From Clostridia bacterium (GTDB lineage: Bacteria; Bacillota; Peptococcia; DRI-13; UBA5745), in NCBI GenBank assembly GCA_018434325.1, contig JAHDPO010000007.1, positions 124,001-188,000 on the forward strand: a stretch of 64,000 nt of DNA, in the 5' to 3' direction. Made by a program: the position numbers and the translations under genes. Under the pieces are notes generated by a model. The model saw only the letters and a list, made by a program, of their open reading frames with translations. It was not told where the DNA came from and searched no databases. Shown here in pieces: positions 33,380-41,379 of this stretch. Numbering within the stretch: the first letter of the stretch is position 1; every line of letters starts with the position of its first letter.

Positions 33380-33420
33380 AATGTACACTTTTCTGACATT
33401 GTGTACATTTTTCTGTACAC
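33380..33420. promoter_or_regulatory. Paired enhancer-like dyads upstream of the sigma-54 promoter
   Basis: Two adjoining sites of similar sequence occur: AATGT..ACATT (33380-33400) and the stronger GTGTACA-N6-TGTACAC (33401-33420). They begin about 40 bases upstream of the -24 element, a usual enhancer position for a sigma-54 activator, and are the likely binding sites of the adjacent regulator. Confidence 0.65.
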
Positions 33421-33469
33421 TTTGCACTTACACAATATCACAAAATGCCTGCTTTTTCAATGGCTGGAA

Positions 33470-33513
33470 AAAGAAAGCAGAGGGCTGCTCCTTTATTGAG
33501 GAGCGCCCCCTGC
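33470..33513 (-). terminator. Terminator after the EamA gene
   Basis: On the minus strand a long GC-rich stem (GCAGGGGGCGCTCC against GGAGCAGCCCTCTGC) is followed by TTTCTTTTT. It insulates the sigma-54 activator from the pyc-EamA unit upstream. Confidence 0.85.
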
Positions 33514-33545
33514 ATCCGAATTCCTGATTCGATTGCAGATTAGTA

Positions 33546-34442
33546 TTACTGCTCTGCCTTAGCCGTCTCCGGCGCCTTGCCTAAATTTAAGAGCGTTACT
33601 GCCGAAAAGATCATGGCAATACCCAGCACCTGAACGAGGCCCAGCCGGTCGCCTTGGGTAACCACGCCCAAAAAGGCGGCAATCACCAGTTCCACCGACA
33701 CCAGCAGGGAGGCCCGGCCGCTTTCCATCTGCGACAAGCCTTTGGTGTAAGCGACGTAAGGCAACGTACAGGAAGCCACAGCCAGGGCTAAGAGAGAGGC
33801 TATAGCCGGCGGCGTATTCAGTAGAAAAATAGCCCGGTCCGGACGGGCGAAAGGAAACATGGCCACTGCCGCAAAAAACAAGGTATAAAAGCTTACCGTA
33901 TCCGAAGAACGGCGGGCCAGAGGATACTTGCCCAGAATGCTGTATAGAGCATAAGCAAAGCCGGCGGCAAAGCCAAAGATAATGCCTTGCAAAGGCAAAG
34001 CCGAAAGCTCCGTCTGCAAAGCCCCCGTCACCAGAAAGCAGCCGGCCAAAGTAAAGCCGGTGGCCAAAAGTTTCGGCTTGGTCAGAGGCTCTTTAAACAT
34101 CAGCCGGGAAAGCAGCACCACAAAACAAGGCGAGGTATAAAGCAAAGCCACCGCCATGGAAACCGAGGTCAGAGAAATGGCTCTGAAATACATAATATTG
34201 AAGAAAACCAAGCTGCAGACGCCGGTGCCAAAGTAAAGGGGAACATCCTGCCAGCTGATGGGCGGCAGCTTTCGCTCCTTAGCCACATAATAGATAAAGG
34301 CGGCCAGACTGGCCAGTACCAGGCGCAGGCCCACGGCTTCCAAGGGGCTTACCCCCGCCCTTTCTATGCCTTTATAAAACACACCCGTAAAAGCCCAGGA
34401 CACGGCGGCTATTAAAATATAGATATCTGCTTTCTTAAACAA
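33546..34442 (-). CDS. EamA/DMT-family membrane transporter
   Basis: The 298-residue protein has about ten membrane helices in two EamA repeats. The first starts with ILIAAVSWAFTGVFYKGIE and the second with GIIFGFAAGFAYALYSIL. The family exports amino acids, nucleosides or other metabolites; the substrate cannot be told. It follows pyruvate carboxylase by 33 bases and may be co-transcribed with it. A strong terminator follows. Confidence 0.88.
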   Translation of the reverse strand: MFKKADIYILIAAVSWAFTGVFYKGIERAGVSPLEAVGLRLVLASLAAFIYYVAKERKLPPISWQDVPLYFGTGVCSLVFFNIMYFRAISLTSVSMAVALLYTSPCFVVLLSRLMFKEPLTKPKLLATGFTLAGCFLVTGALQTELSALPLQGIIFGFAAGFAYALYSILGKYPLARRSSDTVSFYTLFFAAVAMFPFARPDRAIFLLNTPPAIASLLALAVASCTLPYVAYTKGLSQMESGRASLLVSVELVIAAFLGVVTQGDRLGLVQVLGIAMIFSAVTLLNLGKAPETAKAEQ

Positions 34443-34475
34443 TCAGGCAATCCGTACCAGCTGCCTGCCGGAAAG

Positions 34476-37400
34476 TTAGCCTAAGATCAGCAACAACTCC
34501 CCGGATCTGACGCTGGCCCCTTCTTTAACATTTATTGTCTTGACGACGCCGGCCAAGGGGGCGGCAATACTGACTTCCATCTTCATGGCCTCAATGATAG
34601 CCAGAGACTGGCCGGCCTCCACTTTTTGGCCTTCCTTGACCAAAAGCTTGGAAACGGCTCCCGGCAGGCTGGAACCTACTTCTTTAGGATCATTGACATT
34701 GGCCATAATGATCCTTTCCCGGGCAACGGCCTTCAAGGAATCGTCGGGCACCGCCACTTCCCGGCGGATGCCGTTGAGCTCAAAAATCATATTGCGGGTA
34801 CCGTCGTCGTTGGCTTCTCCCTTGGAAACGTATTTGATCATCAGGGTTTTGCCGTCTTCGATGGTCAGCTCCGTCGTCTCGCCGGGCACCATGCCCATGA
34901 AGAATACGGAAGTCTCCATACGGCTGACGTCGGCGTTTTCCTGGCGATGCTTAATGTACTCTTCAAATACCTTGGGATATAAGCACCAGCTGACGATCTC
35001 CCGCTGCGTAGGAGCATGGTTCAATTTTTCTTCCAATAATTTGGTGACCCCGGCAAAATCCGCCGGCGGCAAAAGCTCGCCGGGCCGGCAGGTGATAGCC
35101 TCCTGGCCTTTTAAGACCACTTCCTGCAGGTCCTTGGGGAACCCGCCGGCCGGCTGACCCATCATGCCTTTGAAATACGTGATTACGGAATCGGGGAAAG
35201 CCAGGTTGCGGCCCTCTTCCACGAGGTTATCCTTGCCAAGGCTGTTTTGCACCATGAAGATAGCCATATCCCCCACCATTTTGGAAGAAGGCGTCACCTT
35301 GATGATGTCGCCCAGCACCTCATTGACCTCCCGGTATTTTTCCTTGACCTCATCAAAGCGGTGGCCCAGGCCCAGGCTCTCTACCTGAGGCTTCAGGTTG
35401 CTGTACTGGCCGCCGGGAATCTCATAACGGTAAATATCGGGATTGGGCGCCTTCAGGTCCGATTCAAACTGGCGATACATGGGCCGCACATCTTCCCAGT
35501 AATTGCTGAGCTTAGCTAATTCCAAAGAATCAAAGCCCGTATCCCGGGGGCCGCCGGCTAAAGCTGCCGCCAGGGAGTTGAAGGAAGGCTGGCTGGTCAG
35601 AGAGGACATGCTGCCGATGGCGCAGTCCACAATATCCACGCCGGCTTCCACCGCCATCATGTAGGCGGCAATTTGGTTGCCGCTGGTATCATGGCTATGG
35701 AGATGGATGGGAATGGCCAGTTCGTTCTTCAAAGCTTTGATCAGCTTGCCTGCAGCATAGGGTTTGAGCAGCCCCGCCATATCCTTAATGCAAAGCTGGT
35801 GTACGCCCCGGCGTTCCAGTTCTTTACCCATCTTGACATAATAGGACAAGGGATATTTATCCCGCTTCGGATCATCAATATCGCCGGTGTAGCAGATGGT
35901 GCCTTCAGCCATTTTGCCGGTTTTCAGAACCTCTTCTATGGCCAGCTCCATGCCCGGCAGCCAGTTGAGACAGTCAAAAATACGGAATACGTCAATACCG
36001 CTTTCGGCAGCCTCCCGGATAAAAGCCCGGATCACATTGTCAGGATAGTTGGTATAGCCTACGGCATTGGCTCCCCGCAACAGCATTTGAAATAAAATGT
36101 TGGGTATGCGCCGCCGCAGCTCATCCAGCCGCACCCAGGGAGACTCCCGCAAAAAGCGGTAGCTGACGTCAAAAGTGGCGCCCCCCCACATCTCTAAAGA
36201 AAAAGCATCCTTTAAAATGTGGGCGGTGGCAGGAGCAATTGTCAGCATATCTCTGGTCCGCATCCTGGTAGCCAGGAGGGATTGATGGGCGTCCCGCATA
36301 GTGGTATCGGTGATCAGCACCCGTTTTTGCTCCAATACCCAACGGGCTACCGCCGCCGGCCCCTGGCTGTCCAGCATTTGCTTCAGTCCGTCCTGAGGCG
36401 GCGTCTCCGGCACTTCGGGAATCCGCAGCTTATCAAAATTAGGTTTGCTGGTAATCTTATCTTTGAGAATTTTTTCACCCATGCGGCGCAGCACTTTCGT
36501 CGCCCGGTCCTGGGGCTGCTCGATCTCAAAAAGAGCCGGCGTCTCATCGATAAATTTCGTATGGCATTGGCCGCTTTGAAATTCCGGACTCCTCAAAATA
36601 TTGCTGATGAAGGCAATATTCGTTTTGACGCCCCGGATGCGGATCTCGCTGATGGAGCGCAGAGACTTGTTGATGGCGCCTTTGAAAGTACGGTCAAGGG
36701 TGGTGATCTTTACCAGCAGGCTGTCATAGTAAGGAGTAATCACCGCTCCGGCAAAGGCGTTGCCTGCATCCAGGCGGACGCCGAAGCCGCCGCCGCTGCG
36801 GTAAGTGGTGATTTTTCCTGTGTCCGGCAGAAAGTTGTTTCTGGGATCCTCAGTGGTGACCCGGCACTGGATGGCATAGCCCCGCATCTCCACAGAATCC
36901 TGAGAGGCAATGCCGATTTCCTCGGAATCCAGGGCATAACCCTGGGCAATCAGCACCTGAGCCTGCACAATATCGATACCGGTGACCATCTCTGTCACCG
37001 TATGCTCCACCTGAATCCGGGGATTCATCTCAATGAAGAAGTATTCTCCCCGGGCATCCACCAAAAACTCCACAGTGCCGGCATTGACATAGCCTACGGC
37101 TTTAGCAATAGCTACCGCATCCCGGCATAAAGCCTGCCGGATGCTTTGAGCCACGGAAAAAGCCGGCGCATACTCCACGACTTTCTGATAACGGCGCTGG
37201 ACGGAACAATCCCTTTCATAAAGGTGAATCACGTTGCCGTAACTATCGGCCAAAATCTGCACTTCGATATGCTTGGGATTGACCAGGTATTTTTCAATAA
37301 AGATATCGTCGTTGCCGAAGGCTTTTTTGGCCTCCGTCTTTACCATATCAAAAGCTGCCTCCAGCTCATCCGGCGTATTGACCAGCCGCATGCCCCGGCC

Positions 37401-37904
37401 GCCGCCGCCGGCAGAAGCTTTAAGGATTACGGGGTAACCATATTGGGCCGCCAGCTCCTTGGCTTCCGCCGCGGAAACAAGAGGTGCCTTGCCGCCGGGA
37501 ATAATCGGAACGCCGCAAGCCTCCGCCACTTTTTTGGCGCTGATCTTATCCCCCACTTTTTCCAGCACATCTGCCGGCGGGCCAATAAAGGTAATGCCTG
37601 CTTTCTCACAGGCCCGGGCAAACTGAGGATTTTCCGATAAAAAGCCGTAGCCGGGATGGATGGCGTCGACCTTTTTCTTCTGGGCCAGGGCGATGATGCG
37701 GCCGATATCCAAATAGGCTGCCAGGGGGCTGATATTTTCGCCGATCAGGTAGGACTCATCTGCTTTTGAGCGAAAGAGGCTTAGGGCATCCTCTTTCGAG
37801 TGAATAGCTAAGGTTTTCAGACCCAACTCGTTGCAAGCCCTGAATATGCGGACAGCAATTTCACCCCGGTTTGCCGCCATTACTTTTTCCATTTTCTTGA
37901 TCAT
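34476..37904 (-). CDS. pyc: Pyruvate carboxylase
   Basis: The 1142-residue, single-chain enzyme has a biotin carboxylase/ATP-grasp part (about 1-450, with MAANRGEIAVRIFRAC and an ASAGGGGRGMR loop), a carboxyltransferase part (DTTMRDAHQSLLATRMRTRD), a PYC/OADA domain, and a C-terminal biotin-carrier domain with EAMKMEVS (lysine near 1108). It makes oxaloacetate from pyruvate and bicarbonate. The length matches the usual about 1145 residues. The start at 37904 has GGAGG 7 bases upstream; the frame runs 127 codons further upstream into the aspartokinase gene but that stretch has no homology. Oxaloacetate feeds aspartate, so its position after aspartokinase makes metabolic sense. Confidence 0.96.
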   Translation of the reverse strand: MIKKMEKVMAANRGEIAVRIFRACNELGLKTLAIHSKEDALSLFRSKADESYLIGENISPLAAYLDIGRIIALAQKKKVDAIHPGYGFLSENPQFARACEKAGITFIGPPADVLEKVGDKISAKKVAEACGVPIIPGGKAPLVSAAEAKELAAQYGYPVILKASAGGGGRGMRLVNTPDELEAAFDMVKTEAKKAFGNDDIFIEKYLVNPKHIEVQILADSYGNVIHLYERDCSVQRRYQKVVEYAPAFSVAQSIRQALCRDAVAIAKAVGYVNAGTVEFLVDARGEYFFIEMNPRIQVEHTVTEMVTGIDIVQAQVLIAQGYALDSEEIGIASQDSVEMRGYAIQCRVTTEDPRNNFLPDTGKITTYRSGGGFGVRLDAGNAFAGAVITPYYDSLLVKITTLDRTFKGAINKSLRSISEIRIRGVKTNIAFISNILRSPEFQSGQCHTKFIDETPALFEIEQPQDRATKVLRRMGEKILKDKITSKPNFDKLRIPEVPETPPQDGLKQMLDSQGPAAVARWVLEQKRVLITDTTMRDAHQSLLATRMRTRDMLTIAPATAHILKDAFSLEMWGGATFDVSYRFLRESPWVRLDELRRRIPNILFQMLLRGANAVGYTNYPDNVIRAFIREAAESGIDVFRIFDCLNWLPGMELAIEEVLKTGKMAEGTICYTGDIDDPKRDKYPLSYYVKMGKELERRGVHQLCIKDMAGLLKPYAAGKLIKALKNELAIPIHLHSHDTSGNQIAAYMMAVEAGVDIVDCAIGSMSSLTSQPSFNSLAAALAGGPRDTGFDSLELAKLSNYWEDVRPMYRQFESDLKAPNPDIYRYEIPGGQYSNLKPQVESLGLGHRFDEVKEKYREVNEVLGDIIKVTPSSKMVGDMAIFMVQNSLGKDNLVEEGRNLAFPDSVITYFKGMMGQPAGGFPKDLQEVVLKGQEAITCRPGELLPPADFAGVTKLLEEKLNHAPTQREIVSWCLYPKVFEEYIKHRQENADVSRMETSVFFMGMVPGETTELTIEDGKTLMIKYVSKGEANDDGTRNMIFELNGIRREVAVPDDSLKAVARERIIMANVNDPKEVGSSLPGAVSKLLVKEGQKVEAGQSLAIIEAMKMEVSIAAPLAGVVKTINVKEGASVRSGELLLILG

Positions 37905-38037
37905 AGGGTTCCTCCGCTTTCTGGGTTTCAAGTTTTCTATTAATAATAGCCGGGACTTTCCTCTTACGCAATAGTCCCATTGTATACTTGCATGTATTAT
38001 TATGTTTTTTGAGGAAGGATAATTATTCTTTGTTTGC

Positions 38038-39174
38038 TCAGGCTCTTTGCAACGGCGCCCGATATAAAGCCAGAATTGCCTCTTTCGCTTTATGAGGGGC
38101 GACGGCCCAGGCGCCGCCGTTAGGCACCTCGAAGTAACCTTCCCTAATAATGCCGTGAGCATCCAAAGCCGCCGCCACCAGCTGGGGCGATATGCCGGAG
38201 TCAGGGGCCCATTGGAGGGTGATAACGCCCACCTCTTTGATTTGACAGTCCGGCCGCAGCCCTTCGGTCTTATCCGGCTCGGCAATTACCGACGTGCGCT
38301 GGGGATGACGGCGGTAAAACCATTCATTGCAGGCAAAAGCCGCCAGCTCTTCCCGGGGGTCCTCGGGCAGGGAGGCCATGATCATATTATTCATCAGGGC
38401 CATACCATAGAGGCCGCCGGGGGCCTCGCCTTTTTCGCCGATCAGCGTACCGGCGTCCTCGCTAAAGGTAGAACGAACCCAGAAAGGACGATTGAATTTG
38501 ATGGCGGTGGAAACTGCCCGGGGATGGATAACCTTCGCTCCGGTCATGGCCAGAATGTACATGGGAGAAAAATCGATGGAAGACAAAAAAGGGGCTGAGG
38601 GAATCAGCCGGGGATCGGTAAAGGCCACCCCCGGCACATCGGTATAAATCTCCACATTGTCGGCTTCCAGGGCGCCGCCTAAAGCGATGGCCGTAATATC
38701 GCTGCCGCCCCGGCCCAGAGTCACCAGGTCAAAGTCTTCGCTATAGCCTTGAAAGCCGGTAACGATAGCTACCGCCCCTTTGGCAATGATTCCTTTTAAA
38801 TAGGCGGTGTCCACCCCTTGAACGATGCCGTTGGTAAAACTGCCGTCGGTGCGGATGCCGGCCTGCAAACCGGTAACCGGCACTGCCGGATAGCCTTTGG
38901 CTGCCAGGTCCTCCGCCACCAGGCAGGCGGAGATGATCTCACCGCAGGCTGCCAGCAAATCCTTGGTGCGAGCCGCCGGCCGGGGCGAGACTTCCTTCAG
39001 CATATCTAAAAACGTATCGGTAGCATAAGGGTCACCCCGCCGGCCCATGGCGGAAACCACAACTACCACGTCATTGCCCGCTTCTTTTTCTTTGATGATT
39101 TTTTCCAGCACCTGCTGCCGCCGCTCTTTCGTGCTGACGGAGGTGCCGCCAAACTTCTTAATAATCAATGCCAT
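38038..39174 (-). CDS. lysC: Aspartokinase
   Basis: The 378-residue enzyme opens with LIIKKFGGTSVSTKERR and has the kinase blocks VTGFQGYSEDFDLVTLGRGGSD and EIYTDVPGVAFTDPR. A short C-terminal regulatory part of ACT type contains VGVITLQWAPDSGISPQLV. It phosphorylates aspartate, the first step to lysine, DAP, threonine and methionine. The start at 39174 has GGGAG about 9 bases upstream. It has a strong own promoter and a leader hairpin. Pyruvate carboxylase follows at 133 bases. Confidence 0.9.
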   Translation of the reverse strand: MALIIKKFGGTSVSTKERRQQVLEKIIKEKEAGNDVVVVVSAMGRRGDPYATDTFLDMLKEVSPRPAARTKDLLAACGEIISACLVAEDLAAKGYPAVPVTGLQAGIRTDGSFTNGIVQGVDTAYLKGIIAKGAVAIVTGFQGYSEDFDLVTLGRGGSDITAIALGGALEADNVEIYTDVPGVAFTDPRLIPSAPFLSSIDFSPMYILAMTGAKVIHPRAVSTAIKFNRPFWVRSTFSEDAGTLIGEKGEAPGGLYGMALMNNMIMASLPEDPREELAAFACNEWFYRRHPQRTSVIAEPDKTEGLRPDCQIKEVGVITLQWAPDSGISPQLVAAALDAHGIIREGYFEVPNGGAWAVAPHKAKEAILALYRAPLQRA

Positions 39175-39200
39175 TTTGCTAAACTCCCATCTTGATTTGC

Positions 39201-39247
39201 AAAAGGAAAGTCCGCTATTCGGGGACTGTAATCCCTCAATAGCGGAC
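39201..39247 (-). promoter_or_regulatory. Leader hairpin with T-run before lysC (possible attenuator)
   Basis: On the minus strand GTCCGCTATT and AATAGCGGAC (39238-39247 and 39210-39219) form a perfect 10-bp stem, with a nested GGGA..TCCC pair, followed by TTTCCTTTT. It lies between the promoter and the lysC ribosome site. The leader is too short for a lysine riboswitch, so control by another route is possible. Confidence 0.6.
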
Positions 39248-39261
39248 AAAGTCTACGAAAG

Positions 39262-39289
39262 ATTATACGCTTTTCAGTAGATTTGTCAA
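39262..39289 (-). promoter_or_regulatory. Consensus sigma-70 promoter of lysC
   Basis: On the minus strand TTGACA (39284-39289) and TATAAT (39262-39267) are perfect consensus boxes 16 bases apart. The -35 is only 5 bases from the direct repeat that borders the toxin-antitoxin cassette. Confidence 0.85.
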
Positions 39290-39294
39290 TAATA

Positions 39295-39325
39295 AAGTTG
39301 CCTTTATTGGCCGCCCTTGAGCTGG
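39295..39325. repeat. 31-bp direct repeat, left border of the toxin-antitoxin cassette
   Basis: The 31 bases starting AAGTTGCCTTTATTGGCCGC and ending in CTTGAGCTGG recur at 39970-40000 with a single mismatch. The other copy is the 3' end of the DUF815 gene, so this one is a detached copy of that gene's tail. Confidence 0.9.
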
Positions 39326-39333
39326 TTGTTAGC

Positions 39334-39564
39334 TCATGCAACCATATTAGCATACTCAAAAATTGCAACATCACGTACAATGAATTTTACTTGCTTCACA
39401 ATATCTTCAAGCTTTGTAGCAACCTCATCGCTATAATAAGTCTCTCCACATTGTGAACATTCTTCACAGGGGACATTGCGAATAATGATAATGCAATTAG
39501 CTAAAGTAACGATGTGATCTGTCTTACTTTCATTAAGTGTGCCCTTGCAAAAAAAGCAATTCAT
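39334..39564 (-). CDS. YgiT-type zinc-finger antitoxin
   Basis: The 76-residue protein has two zinc-type pairs, CFFC near the start and CEECSQCGETYYSDEV, the YgiT/MqsA N-terminal zinc-finger signature. It lacks the HTH that full MqsA carries. The start overlaps the stop of the DUF4258 gene by 4 bases, and the pair is a typical toxin-first module in which this protein would neutralise the toxin. AT-rich codon use contrasts with the neighbours. Confidence 0.82.
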   Translation of the reverse strand: MNCFFCKGTLNESKTDHIVTLANCIIIIRNVPCEECSQCGETYYSDEVATKLEDIVKQVKFIVRDVAIFEYANMVA

Positions 39565-39896
39565 TTTTTATCCCCCTTTCTCCTCGTCTTGAGATCCAAT
39601 TGCCATTCACCGATATCCGGATAATAGGCTGTAATCAGCCAAATAAAACCGCCACCACATCCTACAACGACATGTAAAGGATGACCACCTACATCCAAAC
39701 CAAGCACTAAACAGCTTGGGTATGGATAATCTGTGGGGTATTCCTCAATAATCTCACCGTTCATGATACTTCGGCGCACATCAGATGGATTTATATTACG
39801 TTTCTGTAATCTCATTAAAATATGGGCTGTCCATTTTATTTTGCCACTATTACATAGTTTACGTAAATCATCTATGAATAATTCCAAATCATTCAC
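39561..39896 (-). CDS. DUF4258 toxin (MqsR/RelE-like)
   Basis: The 111-residue protein fits DUF4258: the helix WTAHILMRLQKRNINPSDV, then MNGEIIEEYPTDYPYPSCL, LHVVVG and a final TAYYPDIGEWQLDLKTRR. DUF4258 members pair with YgiT-type antitoxins and are taken to be RNA-cleaving toxins; activity is not shown here. The ATG follows an AAGGCGG-type site within a small CAGAAGGCGG tandem repeat. The gene lies between 31-bp direct repeats and is AT-rich, so it is probably an acquired cassette. Confidence 0.82.
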   Translation of the reverse strand: MNDLELFIDDLRKLCNSGKIKWTAHILMRLQKRNINPSDVRRSIMNGEIIEEYPTDYPYPSCLVLGLDVGGHPLHVVVGCGGGFIWLITAYYPDIGEWQLDLKTRRKGDKK

Positions 39897-39969
39897 CGCC
39901 TTCTGCCGCCTTCTGCAAAGAAAGTATCATAAAAATGAAAACGCTTATCTGCAAATTTTTCCCGCGGCT

Positions 39970-40000
39970 AAGTTGCCCTTATTGGCCGCCCTTGAGCTGG
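39970..40000. repeat. 31-bp direct repeat, right border of the toxin-antitoxin cassette
   Basis: This copy contains the last codons and stop of the DUF815 gene on the minus strand, so it is likely the original sequence. The cassette plus one repeat copy is 675 bases long. Confidence 0.9.
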
Positions 40001-41379
40001 AGTTCGCCGGTGAGGTGATCCACAAACTGCCGGGCTGTCCGGGGCGATCTCAGGTTTTGCCTAATCTCCCATTCCAAAGCCCGCCGCTCCAAAGCTTCCT
40101 TACTGATGGGCAGCTGACGATCAGCCGCCAGCTCCTCCACGATACGCAGATAGCCCTTTTGATCCGGAGACAGGAAGGTGATGGTCATACCAAAGCGGTC
40201 GGCCAAAGACAATTTCTCCTGAAGAGTATCGCCGGTCCGCAGATCTTCGTCGCCTACAATCTGGCGATCCTGGAATTTTTCCGGCAAAAGGTGGCGGCGA
40301 TTGGATGTGGCATAAATTAATACGTTGTCGGGCTTTACGGCAATACCGCCTTCCAACACTGCCTTTAGCGCCGCATACTGGCCGTCTTGCTCCAAAAAGC
40401 TTAGGTCGTCAATAAAGATAATGAAGCGCAGGCCTCTCTCCTTTAACTCTTCTAAAAGGTAAGGCAGATCCGGCAGCTGAGCCTTCGTCATCTCCACAAG
40501 GCGCAGGCCCTTGGGACCGTATTCATTAAGCAGGGCTTTTACTGCCGAGGATTTGCCGGTACCCCGGTCGCCGTAAAGCAAAACGTTGTTGGCCGGCAAG
40601 CCCGCCAAAAACTGCTGGGTATTTTGGATGAGCTTTTGATGCTCGCTTTCATAGCCGGAAAGCTGTGCAAAACGTATAGGGTCCCGACTGATTACGGGAA
40701 TCATGGCGTCAGCAGGGCGCCATTCTGCCGGTCCATTAGCAGCCGCCTGAAGCCTTTGCCAACGGAAAGCATAATAACGGCCCAGCCGGCCGGCCCCATT
40801 TCTCCTATAATATTCCGCCAATATGCTGCCGCCCTCTTCCCAGGGCTTGTTCGAAAGAAAATAGTGCCATGCTTCTTTGCGTTCTTCCGGCGGCTGCGGT
40901 TTTTGGCTGCACAAGCCCGGCAAATTCCAGGAAGGCAAGGCCGATTCCGGTATGGCAAGCCTTGAAGCGACTAATTTAGCCAGCTCCTGCTGGCTGATCC
41001 GGGCCGCCTCGCCCAGAACTTTTAAGTCTCTGGCGGTCAGGCCGATGATTTCAGAGGTCATCTGATCGGACTGAAGTTTCTCCGGCAAAATACGGCCTTT
41101 TTCTGACCATAAGCTAAAAAGGTTTTCTTGATGCAACAGCTCCATTACCATCAGGGCGGTCCAGCCTTCGCCCTGAAAAGTCCAGGGCAAACGATCCAGA
41201 CTGCTTAGCATCTGCTCCGCCAGCTGGCAATATTCTTTCAGCAGCTCCTGCTTATCGGTAATGGTTGAGGAGGCCAGCTGCCAAACCCGGCGAAAGGCGT
41301 TAATCAGCGGTGAGGATACCATCTCCCGGTACAGCACCAGTCCATCTAAATCAAGAAAAGCCTTTTTCTGCTCAATCAT
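39979..41379 (-). CDS. DUF815-type AAA ATPase
   Basis: The 466-residue protein has an N-terminal helical part and a C-terminal ATPase with Walker A LYGDRGTGKSSAVKALLNE (about 275) and Walker B LRFIIFIDDLSFLEQD, plus YATSNRRHLLPEKF, all features of DUF815. Role unknown; the family resembles AAA proteins that remodel other proteins or DNA complexes. The start at 41379 is the second of two ATGs, the first being too close to GGGGAGGT. It overlaps the upstream phospholipase-like gene by 8 bases. Its 3' end was duplicated when the toxin-antitoxin cassette arrived. Confidence 0.85.
   Translation of the reverse strand: MIEQKKAFLDLDGLVLYREMVSSPLINAFRRVWQLASSTITDKQELLKEYCQLAEQMLSSLDRLPWTFQGEGWTALMVMELLHQENLFSLWSEKGRILPEKLQSDQMTSEIIGLTARDLKVLGEAARISQQELAKLVASRLAIPESALPSWNLPGLCSQKPQPPEERKEAWHYFLSNKPWEEGGSILAEYYRRNGAGRLGRYYAFRWQRLQAAANGPAEWRPADAMIPVISRDPIRFAQLSGYESEHQKLIQNTQQFLAGLPANNVLLYGDRGTGKSSAVKALLNEYGPKGLRLVEMTKAQLPDLPYLLEELKERGLRFIIFIDDLSFLEQDGQYAALKAVLEGGIAVKPDNVLIYATSNRRHLLPEKFQDRQIVGDEDLRTGDTLQEKLSLADRFGMTITFLSPDQKGYLRIVEELAADRQLPISKEALERRALEWEIRQNLRSPRTARQFVDHLTGELQLKGGQ

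Noticed and set aside
36219-37130. A 303-codon plus-strand frame inside pyc
   Set aside because: Antisense to conserved biotin-carboxylase coding sequence.
37905-38285. A 127-codon N-terminal extension of pyruvate carboxylase
   Set aside because: It overlaps the aspartokinase end, has no homology, and the ATG at 37904 has a proper ribosome site.
39175-39289. Lysine riboswitch before lysC
   Set aside because: The leader is only about 80 bases and shows one hairpin; the known element is much longer with five helices.
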